From the NCBI GenBank assembly GCA_947632535.1, contig CANRPR010000011.1, positions 1 to 44,074 of the forward strand: a stretch of 44,074 nucleotides of DNA, read 5' to 3'. The notes under the pieces were generated by a model. The model was not told the origin of the DNA and did not search any database. It was given only the letters and a program-made list of their open reading frames with translations. This stretch comes from an uncultured Clostridia bacterium. GTDB lineage: Bacteria > Bacillota > Clostridia > TANB77 > CAG-508. How positions within the stretch are numbered: position 1 is the stretch's first letter; every line of letters starts with the position of its first letter. Made by a program: the position numbers and the translations under genes. Positions 9,394 through 17,136 of the stretch are shown here, piece after piece.

Positions 9394-10404
9394 ATGTCAG
9401 TATTAGTAACAGGTGGAGCAGGATATATAGGAAGCCACACAGTTGTGGAATTATTAAATGCAAACAAGGAAGTTGTTATTATAGATAATTTTTCAAATAG
9501 TAAACCAGAAGCATTAGAAGCAATAAAGAAAATTACTAATAAGGATTTTAAGTTTTATGAAATAGACTATTTAGATAGAGAAAAATTAGAAAAAGTTTTT
9601 GAAGAAAACAATATAGAGGCAGTTTTAAACTTTGCAGGTTACAAAGCTGTTGGAGAATCTGTAAAAAAGCCAATTGAATATTATAAAAATAATGTTTCTG
9701 GTGCATTAGTGTTGTTAGAAACCATGAAGAAATATAATGTAAAGAAATTCGTTTTTAGTTCGTCTGCAACTGTGTATGGCGATCCTAAAGAAGTTCCAAT
9801 AACAGAAAATTCGCAAACAGGAGGAACAACAAACCCATATGGAACGACTAAATTATTTATAGAACAAATTTTAAAAGATTTATATAAATCAGATAATACA
9901 TGGGACATAGCAATATTAAGATACTTTAATCCAGTTGGAGCACATGAAAGTGGATTAATAGGTGAAGAACCACAAGGCATACCAAATAATTTGATGCCAT
10001 ACATTGTTCGTGTAGCAAATGGAGAATTAAAAGAGTTATCTGTTTTTGGAAATGATTATGATACACCAGATGGTACAGGAGTAAGAGATTATATTCATGT
10101 TGTGGATTTAGCAAAAGGACACATCAAAGCTTTAGAAAAACTTGATAAAGAAGAGTCAGGCTTGTATATTTACAATTTAGGAACAGGAGTAGGATATAGT
10201 GTTTTAGATTTAGTGAAAGCTTTTGAAAAGTCTACAGGCAAAAAGGTTGCATATAAAATTGCTCCAAGACGCTTAGGAGATATTGCAAAATGCTTTGCAA
10301 ATCCAGAAAAAGCCAAAATAGAATTAGGCTGGACTGCTAACCTAACAATAGAAGATATGTGTAAAAGTTCATGGAATTACATAGAAAAAAAGAATAATAA
10401 ATAA
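9394..10404 (+). CDS. galE: UDP-glucose 4-epimerase
   Basis: A 336-residue extended short-chain dehydrogenase. The NAD-binding glycine motif is VTGGAGYIGSHTVVEL at the N-terminus. The catalytic Ser region is SSSATVYGDP and the catalytic Tyr-Lys pair is in NPYGTTKLFIEQ (about residue 148). The substrate loop has RYFNPVGAHESGLIGE, and DGTGVRDYIHVVDL and RRLGDIAKCFANP are standard GalE segments. It interconverts UDP-glucose and UDP-galactose (and possibly the GlcNAc forms) in the cytoplasm, feeding surface polysaccharide and galactose metabolism. Length and motifs are complete. The start follows AAGGAGA at a normal spacing. The nearby surface-glycosyltransferase genes make a biosynthetic role plausible. 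Confidence 0.96.
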   Translation: MSVLVTGGAGYIGSHTVVELLNANKEVVIIDNFSNSKPEALEAIKKITNKDFKFYEIDYLDREKLEKVFEENNIEAVLNFAGYKAVGESVKKPIEYYKNNVSGALVLLETMKKYNVKKFVFSSSATVYGDPKEVPITENSQTGGTTNPYGTTKLFIEQILKDLYKSDNTWDIAILRYFNPVGAHESGLIGEEPQGIPNNLMPYIVRVANGELKELSVFGNDYDTPDGTGVRDYIHVVDLAKGHIKALEKLDKEESGLYIYNLGTGVGYSVLDLVKAFEKSTGKKVAYKIAPRRLGDIAKCFANPEKAKIELGWTANLTIEDMCKSSWNYIEKKNNK

Positions 10405-10468
10405 ATGCAACTTCACAAATAAAAAAATAATAGCATATGATATATAAGAAGAGCAAAGGAGGACTACA

Positions 10469-10822
10469 ATGCAGAATTTTATATTTAGTGCTATTATTTG
10501 GACCTTAGCATTTTATGGTTTATTTGAAATAATAAAAACAATTATATACATATATTCTTTTACAAATTCAAAGTCAGATGGAATTTATATTATCATAGCT
10601 GCCAAAAATCAAGAAAATAGGATAGAAGGATTTTTGCGTTCAATTTTATTCAGGTTTTTATATGGAAAGGACGAATATATAAAAGACATTATTGTTGCAG
10701 ATTTAGACTCTAAAGATTCAACAACAGATATTTTATATAAATTGCAAAAGGATTATGATTGCATTAAAGTAGTTAATTGGAGAGAATGTAAGGATATAAT
10801 TGACAATATTGATAATAATTAG
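10469..10822 (+). CDS. Small membrane protein with a GT-A/glycosyltransferase-2-like segment, function unknown
   Basis: A 117-residue protein preceded by a strong AAAGGAGGA. An N-terminal hydrophobic helix (about residues 4-30) is followed by a cytoplasmic part that starts like a family-2 glycosyltransferase nucleotide-binding fold: GIYIIIAAKNQENRIEGFLR, then IKDIIVADLDSKDSTTDIL, with the DLDSKDST stretch resembling the UDP-sugar-binding strand and loop. The protein ends before any catalytic DxD or acceptor region, so it is far too short to be a complete transferase. It may be a truncated relic or a small conserved membrane protein of a separate family. The next gene seems to have its own promoter. 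Confidence 0.6.
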   Translation: MQNFIFSAIIWTLAFYGLFEIIKTIIYIYSFTNSKSDGIYIIIAAKNQENRIEGFLRSILFRFLYGKDEYIKDIIVADLDSKDSTTDILYKLQKDYDCIKVVNWRECKDIIDNIDNN

Positions 10823-10830
10823 AAAAAATA

Positions 10831-10859
10831 TAGACAATTGCTTAAAAATATCATAAAAT
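10831..10859 (+). promoter_or_regulatory. Possible promoter upstream of the TPR gene
   Basis: TAGACA at 10831-10836, a 17-base spacer, and TAAAAT at 10854-10859, placed 31 bp before the chosen start of the TPR protein gene. Confidence 0.4.
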
Positions 10860-10890
10860 AGTTATATGACAATTGAAAGGAGGAGACTGT

Positions 10891-12084
10891 ATGCTTTTAG
10901 AAAAAATTATATTCAATGTTTTAGCTTTTTCTTTATTTGTTGTTATGTTTTTTAAAATGATAAAAAAGAATGATTCAAACTATGTTATTTTACTTTGCTT
11001 ACAAGCTTTAGGAATTGCGATTAATTTTATAGAACTTATATTTACAATGCATATAGGCATATTTGTTAGAATACTAATGTACACTATCTCAGTAATATTG
11101 CCTATGGCAGTTATTTTTATAGAAAAAAGAGGTATGAACTTATCGGAATTAATTTACTTGCTACTAGCAAAAATATTCATACTAACAGATAATCAAAAAA
11201 ATGCCAAGAAATTCTTAATAAATTTAATCTCTAAATATCCAGAAAGTTATATGGGACATAAAATGTTAGCCCAAATATATGAAAAAGAGGGCGGAATGAG
11301 AAAGGCAATAGACGAATATGTTCAAGTAATAGATAGAAATAAACAAGATTATCAATCATATTATAGAATTTCATTTTTATTACATGAGTTAGGGCAAAAG
11401 CAAGAATCAGCAACAATGTTAAAAAATTTGTTAGGGAAAAAACCGGACATGCTGGAAGCAACACAATTACTAGGAGATATATTGTGTGAACAAGAGGCAT
11501 ATAAAGAAGCAATATTAGTATACAATGATGCTATGAAGTATCATCCAAATGATTTTGATATTTATTATAACATGGGTATGGTATACACCATGTTAAATGA
11601 TTTTAAAAATGCAAAAGAATGTTACGAAAAGGCAGCTACTATAAATACACTTTTATACACAGCAGATTATGATTTAGCATTAATAAATTTAATATATAAA
11701 GATTTAGACGAGGCAGAAAAACTATTCCTAAAAAGTCTACAAGAACCAGATGTAGAGCCAGAAGCATACTACAACTTATCTAAAATAAGTATGCTCAAAG
11801 GAGATAATGATAATGCAATAAAATTTATAAATGTTGCAATAGAGTTAGATCCAAATATATACAAAAAAGTGGAAGAAGAACCAATATTTATTCCTATTAT
11901 GAGTTACATCAATTATCCTAATTTTGAAGAAACTAAAGAAAGAAAAGTAAAATTATCAAGCAGAGAAAAGAAGGCACATAAACACTTAGAAGAAACAAGT
12001 AAACTTGCAGAAAAATTAGGAAATATAGATATAGATAAAAGTAAGTTAAAAGCTAAGGACATAAACAATGAAAGAGAAAAATAA
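10891..12084 (+). CDS. Membrane-anchored tetratricopeptide-repeat protein
   Basis: A 397-residue protein with two or three N-terminal hydrophobic segments (about residues 5-80), then a run of TPR units from about residue 105 onward. TPR-like stretches include ESYMGHKMLAQIYEKEGG, YYNMGMVYTMLNDFKNAKEC and AYYNLSKISMLKGDNDNAIK. The C-terminal tail is highly charged. TPR domains are scaffolds for protein contacts; the partner is unknown. I chose the ATG at 10891 because AAAGGAGGAG lies just upstream; a TTG at 10873 would put the ribosome site inside the coding sequence. It is followed by the dipicolinate synthase gene, but nothing in the sequence ties it to sporulation. Confidence 0.85.
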   Translation: MLLEKIIFNVLAFSLFVVMFFKMIKKNDSNYVILLCLQALGIAINFIELIFTMHIGIFVRILMYTISVILPMAVIFIEKRGMNLSELIYLLLAKIFILTDNQKNAKKFLINLISKYPESYMGHKMLAQIYEKEGGMRKAIDEYVQVIDRNKQDYQSYYRISFLLHELGQKQESATMLKNLLGKKPDMLEATQLLGDILCEQEAYKEAILVYNDAMKYHPNDFDIYYNMGMVYTMLNDFKNAKECYEKAATINTLLYTADYDLALINLIYKDLDEAEKLFLKSLQEPDVEPEAYYNLSKISMLKGDNDNAIKFINVAIELDPNIYKKVEEEPIFIPIMSYINYPNFEETKERKVKLSSREKKAHKHLEETSKLAEKLGNIDIDKSKLKAKDINNEREK

Positions 12085-12143
12085 CTCATAAATTGATAAG
12101 ATAACTAATATAATGTAAAAAAACGATAAGGAAAGTGATAAAT

Positions 12144-13007
12144 TTGATTAATAATATTGGTATAATAGGTGGAGACTTAAGGATTGTTGAACTTGCAAAA
12201 ATGCTAACAAAAGATGGATACTCAGTATCTACATATGGACTAGAAAAAGCCAAAATACCCAATATCAATTGCGAAAAAACGCTAAAAGAATGCGTAGATG
12301 GAAAAGACATTATTATAGGACCATTACCATTGTCTGGAAATGGAACAGAGGTAAGTACTCCGTTTTCGGAAAGCAAAATATCAATACAAGAATTAATAGA
12401 AAGCTTACAAAATAAAACATTTGTAGCGGGTTCTATTAAACCAGAGGTAATAGAACTGGCACAGCAAAATAAAGTTAAAATTTACGATATAGTAAAAAGA
12501 GAAGAATTAGCTGTATTAAATGCAGTTTCAACAGCAGAAGGAGCTTTACAAATAGCTATTTCAGAGACTCCAAAAAACATACATGGCAATAAAGTTTTAG
12601 TAATGGGATTTGGAAGAATTGGCAAAATTTTGGCAAAAATGCTATATGGAATAGGAGCCAAAGTATCGTGCGAAGCAAGGAAAGCATCAGACTTGGCATG
12701 GGTCAAAGCATATGGATATGAACCTATTAATTTAATAGACTTAAAAGAACATTTAGGAGAATTTGATATAATATTTAATACAATACCATATATGATATTA
12801 GATAAAGAAAGCTTGCAACTAGTAAAAGAAGATGCATTAATTATAGATTTAGCATCAGCACCAGGAGGTATAGATAGAAATGCAGCAAAGCAATTAAAAA
12901 GAAAATTCATTTGGGCATTATCTTTGCCGGGAAAAGTTGCACCAATAACTTCAGCAGAGTTTATGAAAGAAACATTATACAATATGTTTAAAGAATTATA
13001 TAAATAG
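12144..13007 (+). CDS. dpaA: Dipicolinate synthase subunit A
   Basis: About 287 residues, similar in length and layout to SpoVFA/DpaA. The N-terminal domain begins IGIIGGDLRIVELAKML. The second domain has a dinucleotide-binding motif, VMGFGRIGKILAKMLYGIGA, followed by FNTIPYMILDKESL and IIDLASAPGGID. With DpaB it converts a lysine-pathway intermediate to dipicolinic acid, which fills the spore core; expression is expected in the mother cell. I prefer the TTG at 12144 (nine bases after AAGGAAA); the GTG at 12135 is nearly on top of that site. A TATAAT at 12109-12114 lacks a clear -35. No dpaB follows: the next gene is uppP, so the partner is elsewhere or absent. Confidence 0.9.
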   Translation: MINNIGIIGGDLRIVELAKMLTKDGYSVSTYGLEKAKIPNINCEKTLKECVDGKDIIIGPLPLSGNGTEVSTPFSESKISIQELIESLQNKTFVAGSIKPEVIELAQQNKVKIYDIVKREELAVLNAVSTAEGALQIAISETPKNIHGNKVLVMGFGRIGKILAKMLYGIGAKVSCEARKASDLAWVKAYGYEPINLIDLKEHLGEFDIIFNTIPYMILDKESLQLVKEDALIIDLASAPGGIDRNAAKQLKRKFIWALSLPGKVAPITSAEFMKETLYNMFKELYK

Positions 13008-13044
13008 TTCAAAAGATAAAGAAATAAGAAAAGGGGTTATAAAT

Positions 13045-13827
13045 ATGACAATTGTTCAATCAATTATTTTAGGTATAGTACAAGGATTAACAGAATTATT
13101 ACCAATCTCAAGCTCAGCACATTTATTTTTAATACCATGGGCATTGAATTGGAATATTCCAGAATATTTTGATGTCGCATTACATTTTGGAACATTATTA
13201 GCGATAGGAATATTCTTCTTTAAGGACTGGATACAATTAATAGTAGGTGGATATAAACAAGTAGTAAAAAAAGAAAAATCAACAGAAGGAAGAATGTTTT
13301 GGTATATAGTAATAGCAACAATTCCTGGAGGGGCAATAGGATTTTTATTAGATCATTTTGCACAAGACCTTTTAACACGCCCATTAATAATAGGGATAGC
13401 GTTAATTGTAATGGGAATAATATTATACATAGTAGATAAGAACAGCAAAAATGAAACAAAATATGAAAACATGACCTTCAAGCAAACTTTTTTAATTGGA
13501 TTATCTCAAGCATTAGCATTTATACCAGGGGTATCTAGGTCAGGTGTAACAATGACAACAGGACGACTAATGGGAGTAGATAGAGAAAGTGCTGCTAAAT
13601 ATTCTTTTATGCTATCTGCACCAATTGTATTAGCAGCAACAGTATATAAATTTAAAGATTTCGTATTTAATATTCCTTTTTTTGTAGGTGTTTTGGTAAG
13701 CTTTTTAGTAGGAATTGTAGTAATAAAATTCTTATTACAGTATTTGAAAAAAGGAAGTTTTAAAGGTTTTGCAATTTATAGAGTAATAATAGGAATTGCA
13801 GTAATCATATTCTATTTCGTAAGATAG
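13045..13827 (+). CDS. uppP: Undecaprenyl-diphosphatase (UppP/BacA family)
   Basis: A 260-residue polytopic membrane enzyme. Both signature segments are present: GLTELLPISSSAHLFL near the N-terminus, containing the catalytic Glu/Ser region, and FIPGVSRSGVTMTTGRLMG in the second half. It dephosphorylates undecaprenyl diphosphate so that the lipid carrier can be reused for peptidoglycan and teichoic acid synthesis; overproduction gives bacitracin resistance. The start follows AAAAGGGG. It lies 37 bp after dpaA and 13 bp before scpB, so co-transcription is likely. The length is normal for the family. Confidence 0.96.
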   Translation: MTIVQSIILGIVQGLTELLPISSSAHLFLIPWALNWNIPEYFDVALHFGTLLAIGIFFFKDWIQLIVGGYKQVVKKEKSTEGRMFWYIVIATIPGGAIGFLLDHFAQDLLTRPLIIGIALIVMGIILYIVDKNSKNETKYENMTFKQTFLIGLSQALAFIPGVSRSGVTMTTGRLMGVDRESAAKYSFMLSAPIVLAATVYKFKDFVFNIPFFVGVLVSFLVGIVVIKFLLQYLKKGSFKGFAIYRVIIGIAVIIFYFVR

Positions 13828-13840
13828 ATAGGAGAAATAT

Positions 13841-14447
13841 ATGGAGATAGAAAAAATAAAAGCAATTATAGAAGCAATATTATTTGCAGCTGGAAGAAAA
13901 GTAGAAGTAAAAGAAATGATGTCAATATTAGAATTAAATGAAAAGGATATTATTGGAATAATAGAGCAAATGAAGGCAGAGTATGCAGAAAGTAAAAGGC
14001 GGAATTCAAATTATAAAAATAGATACAGCTTATCAATTATGCTCAAATAAAGAATATTATGAATACATTTATCCAATTATAGATAAAAGAGTAAAGCCGA
14101 ATTTATCACAAGCGGCGTTAGAAACTTTGGCTATTATAGCTTACAATCCGGAAATTACTAGAGCACAAATAGAAGCTATTAGAGGAGTTAGTGCAGATGC
14201 AACAATATATAAATTACTAGAATATAATTTAGTTACAGAAGCTGGAAAATTGGATGCACCCGGACGACCGACCACATACAAAACAACAGACAACTTTTTG
14301 AAAATGTTTGGATATTCAAGCCTAGAAGAATTACCAGAATTACCAAGGTATAAACTTGACGAGAATAAACAAATAGTAATAGATGATTTAGAAATTGCAG
14401 ATAATGAACAACAAATAGAAAATAAGGAAAATGAAAAGGAGCAATAA
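13841..14447 (+). CDS. scpB: Segregation and condensation protein B, interrupted by a +1 frameshift at CGG 14000-14002
   Basis: Read from the ATG at 13841 to 13999, then in the +1 frame from 14001 to the TAA at 14445-14447, this gives a 201-residue ScpB of normal length. The N-terminal winged helix starts [19 protein letters not shown]. After the break come [53 protein letters not shown] and [19 protein letters not shown], all typical of ScpB. ScpA and ScpB bind SMC to form bacterial condensin. Skipping C14000 gives SKR-GIQII, matching the conserved Arg-Gly-Ile junction. Without it the product is 69 residues. scpA is 11 kb away rather than adjacent. proS starts 2 bp after the stop. Confidence 0.9.
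14000..14002 (+). other. Putative +1 recoding site (in-frame CGG) in scpB
   Basis: The zero frame reads AGT AAA AGG CGG AAT TCA and stops at 14048-14050. Skipping C14000 gives GGA ATT CAA ATT, which continues as ScpB to its natural stop. The flanking AGG and GGA encode the conserved Arg-Gly of the family. An alternative slip of tRNA-Lys on the AAAA run (AAA to AAA) would give Lys-Gly-Gly instead and cannot be excluded here, but it could not explain the other two sites. Confidence 0.7.
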
Positions 14448-14448
14448 T

Positions 14449-15891
14449 ATGGGTAAAGAAGATAATAACTTTGTAAAAGAAATAACCAATATAGAAGAAG
14501 ATTTTGCAAAATGGTATACAGATATAGTAATTAAGGCAGAATTAGCAGATTACACAGATGCAAAAGGATTAATAGCAATAAGACCATATGGATATGAAAT
14601 ATGGGAGAACATTCAAAAATACATGGATGCTAAATTTAAAGAAGTTGGAGTAAAGAATACATACTTTCCAGTATTAATTCCTGAAACTTTATTACAAAAA
14701 GAAAAAGATCATATAGAAGGTTTTGCACCAGAAGTGGCATGGGTTACAAATGCAGGAGGAGAAGACTTAGAAGAAAAAATGTGCATCAGACCAACTTCTG
14801 AAACTATTATTTCAACATGCTATGCAAAATGGCTAAAATCATGGAGAGATTTACCATATGTATATAATCAATGGTGTAATGTTTTAAGATGGGAAAAAGA
14901 AACAAGACCATTTTTGCGTTCAAGAGAATTCTTATGGCAAGAAGGTCATACAATTCATGAAACAGAACAAGAAGCACAAGAAAGAACATTAAAAATGCTT
15001 GATATCTATGCAGAAATAATAGAAAATGTCTTAGCAATACCAGTGTTAAAAGGAAGAAAAACACCAAAAGAGCAATTCGCAGGTGCGGAAGCAACTTATA
15101 CAGTAGAAACACTAATGCATGATGGAAGAGCATTACAAGCTGGAACATCACATTACTTTGGACAAAACTTCTCAAAAACATTTAACATAAAATTCCAAAA
15201 TAGAAATGGACAAGAAGAATATGCCTACCAAACATCATGGGGAGCAAGTACAAGACTAATAGGGGCAATAATAATGGCACACGGAGACGATAGAGGTCTA
15301 AAATTACCACCAAAAATAGCACCAATACAAGTAGTAGTAGTACCAGTGGCAATGCATAAAGATGGAGTCATTCCAAAAGCACAAGAACTATACGAAAATC
15401 TAAGCAAAAATTACAGAGTAGAATTAGACATAAGAGATAATGTAACACCTGGATACAAATTCAACTATTGGGAAATGAAAGGTGTACCAGTAAGAATTGA
15501 AATAGGACCACGAGATATTGAAAACAATCAAGCTGTAATCGTAAGAAGAGATACAGCAGAAAAAATAGTAGTAAATTTAGAAGAAATAAATACAAAAATA
15601 CAAGAAATACTAGAACAAATACAAACAAACATGTATAACATATGTTTAAAAACAAGACAAGAAAAAACTACAATTGCGAACAACATAGACGAATTCGTAA
15701 AAAATATTAACGAAAACCAAGGATATATAAAAACAATGTGGTGTGGAAGCGAAGAATGCGAAAACAAAATAAAAGAACTAACAGGAGCCCATTCTAGATG
15801 CATTCCATTTGAACAAGAAAAAATTAGTGATAAATGCGTATGTTGTGGTAAACCAGCAACAACAATGGTAGTTTGGGGCAGACAGTATTAA
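14449..15891 (+). CDS. proS: Prolyl-tRNA synthetase, archaeal/eukaryotic-like type
   Basis: A 480-residue class II synthetase of the short ProS type without the bacterial editing insertion. Class II motif 2 lies around [20 protein letters not shown], and [15 protein letters not shown] and [14 protein letters not shown] are typical of this group. An anticodon-binding domain follows, then a C-terminal zinc-binding-like segment with Cys residues in MWCGSEECE and KCVCCGKPA. It charges tRNA-Pro. I chose the ATG at 14449, preceded by AAAAGGAG inside the end of scpB; an ATG at 14431 would include that site. This type occurs in many Clostridia as well as archaea and eukaryotes. No T-box leader is visible because the gene abuts scpB. 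Confidence 0.96.
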   Translation: MGKEDNNFVKEITNIEEDFAKWYTDIVIKAELADYTDAKGLIAIRPYGYEIWENIQKYMDAKFKEVGVKNTYFPVLIPETLLQKEKDHIEGFAPEVAWVTNAGGEDLEEKMCIRPTSETIISTCYAKWLKSWRDLPYVYNQWCNVLRWEKETRPFLRSREFLWQEGHTIHETEQEAQERTLKMLDIYAEIIENVLAIPVLKGRKTPKEQFAGAEATYTVETLMHDGRALQAGTSHYFGQNFSKTFNIKFQNRNGQEEYAYQTSWGASTRLIGAIIMAHGDDRGLKLPPKIAPIQVVVVPVAMHKDGVIPKAQELYENLSKNYRVELDIRDNVTPGYKFNYWEMKGVPVRIEIGPRDIENNQAVIVRRDTAEKIVVNLEEINTKIQEILEQIQTNMYNICLKTRQEKTTIANNIDEFVKNINENQGYIKTMWCGSEECENKIKELTGAHSRCIPFEQEKISDKCVCCGKPATTMVVWGRQY

Positions 15892-15927
15892 TGTCCAGAA
15901 AAGAACCGCTTTGCTTCGCAAAGGGCG
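15891..15927. repeat. Short palindromic intergenic element after proS
   Basis: An 18-base stretch at 15891-15908 (ATGTCCAGAAAAGAACCG) matches 28291-28308 at 17 of 18 positions. Immediately after it, CTTTGC-TTC-GCAAAG (15909-15923) forms a perfect six-pair hairpin. No T-run follows, so it is not a typical terminator. It is locally GC-richer than its surroundings. It may be a dispersed intergenic repeat related to the element before priA. Confidence 0.45.
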
Positions 15928-15975
15928 CAAGAGTTTAAATAAGCTATTTTAAGGAAATATAGAGAGGTATAAATT

Positions 15976-16866
15976 GTGAAAATTGCAATATTATCGGATA
16001 TACATGGAAATATAGTTGCATTGGAGGAAGTAATAAAAGATGCAAAAAGAAATAACATTAATAAATATATTGTTGCAGGGGATATTATATTAGATTTTCC
16101 TTTCATAAATGAAGTTGTAGATGCTGTTAAAGATTTAAATCCATATGCAATAAAAGGAAATAGGGAAAAATACTTGGAGAAGTATGAAGAAGATTCTAAA
16201 AATGCAAAATGGAATACAATGCAGTTAAGAACAATTAAAGATAATGTTGAAATGTTAACAAAAGAAAATAAGGAATTCATTAAAAACTTACCGGAACAAT
16301 TAAGTCTTAATATTGAAGGGCTAAAAATAAAGGTTGTACATGGTTCGCCATATAAGATTAGTGGCTTTGTTGATTTTGAAAATAAGCAGGAACTGGACAA
16401 AATAACAAGTGAACTAGAAGAAGATATATTAGTGGTAGGTCACACACATGACATTGCTAAATATATTAAGCACAATGGCAAAATCATTATAAATGATGGA
16501 ACCGTTGGAATGCATATGTTTACGGATTTTGCTCAGTATGTAATTTTAGAATATGTGGATGGAAAAGTAGATATACAAACTAGAACAGTAGAATATGATA
16601 AGGAAAAATTGAAAGAGTTAATTAAAGAATCACCAATTTATGAAGATTCAAGAGCATGGATAAATTTATGTTATTGCGACATAGTTGGAAACAGTCATAT
16701 AAGAGGACAATTTACAAATGAAGGTATTGAAATGATGCATAAAAAACATAATATAAAAGAAGAAAATAAGTCAATGCATGTAAGATATTCGAAATTTAAT
16801 ACTATTGATGACGACATTTATAAAGAATTAATTAAGAAATATGAAAAATATTTTTTAATTAAATGA
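15976..16866 (+). CDS. Metallophosphoesterase (calcineurin-like / YfcE-like fold)
   Basis: A 296-residue protein with the ordered metal-binding motifs of calcineurin-like phosphoesterases: LSDIHGNIVALEEVI (D and H), AGDIILD, a GNREKY motif, VHGSPYK and VGHTHD. A C-terminal extension of about 90 residues is not typical of the shortest YfcE proteins. The likely activity is a phosphodiesterase or phosphatase, with unknown substrate. The start is GTG at 15976, preceded by AGAGAGG. The stop overlaps the upstream edge of the S4-domain gene, so the two are probably co-translated. The region between proS and this gene carries a short palindromic element. Confidence 0.85.
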   Translation: MKIAILSDIHGNIVALEEVIKDAKRNNINKYIVAGDIILDFPFINEVVDAVKDLNPYAIKGNREKYLEKYEEDSKNAKWNTMQLRTIKDNVEMLTKENKEFIKNLPEQLSLNIEGLKIKVVHGSPYKISGFVDFENKQELDKITSELEEDILVVGHTHDIAKYIKHNGKIIINDGTVGMHMFTDFAQYVILEYVDGKVDIQTRTVEYDKEKLKELIKESPIYEDSRAWINLCYCDIVGNSHIRGQFTNEGIEMMHKKHNIKEENKSMHVRYSKFNTIDDDIYKELIKKYEKYFLIK

Positions 16867-16877
16867 AAGGAGCAACA

Positions 16878-17114
16878 ATGAGATTAGATAAGTTTCTAAA
16901 AGTTTCAAGAGTAATTAAAAGAAGGACTGTTGCAAATGAAGTAGCAGACAAAGGGAGAGTTTTGGTAAACGGAAAAGTTGTGAAACCAAGTTATGAAGTG
17001 AAAGAAGGAGACATAGTAGAAATTACTTTCGGAGATAAAATTTCTAAGTTTCAAATTATGAAAATACCGCAAGTACAAGGAAAAAACATGGAAGAATTAA
17101 TTAAAGTATTATAA
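16878..17114 (+). CDS. rqcP: S4-domain RNA-binding protein, RqcP/YabO-like
   Basis: A 78-residue protein consisting of a single S4 domain: MRLDKFLKVSRVIKRRTVA, then DKGRVLVNGKVVKPSYEVK and GDIVEITFG. Proteins of this size and sequence (YabO/RqcP in Bacillus, Hsp15-like in Proteobacteria) bind 50S-tRNA complexes and, with RqcH, help add alanine tails to stalled nascent chains. I chose the ATG at 16878 because AAAGGAG is immediately upstream; the ATG at 16863 lies before the ribosome site. Its presence may be relevant here because stalled ribosomes are expected if CGG is an undecoded codon, but that link is speculation. Confidence 0.88.
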   Translation: MRLDKFLKVSRVIKRRTVANEVADKGRVLVNGKVVKPSYEVKEGDIVEITFGDKISKFQIMKIPQVQGKNMEELIKVL

Positions 17115-17136
17115 ATTGTAGAATAAGGAGAAATAT

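Noticed and set aside
12482-13012. 176-codon open frame on the minus strand over dpaA
   Set aside because: It lies entirely antisense to a well-supported gene, has no ribosome site and shows no recognisable domain.
14431-14449. T-box or other riboswitch controlling proS
   Set aside because: proS starts two bases after the scpB stop, leaving no leader; no tRNA-binding bulge motif is seen upstream.
15888-16400. 170-codon open frame on the minus strand over the phosphoesterase gene
   Set aside because: Antisense to a gene with complete metal-binding motifs; its hydrophobic, Ser/Phe-rich composition is typical of the reverse complement of AT-rich coding DNA.
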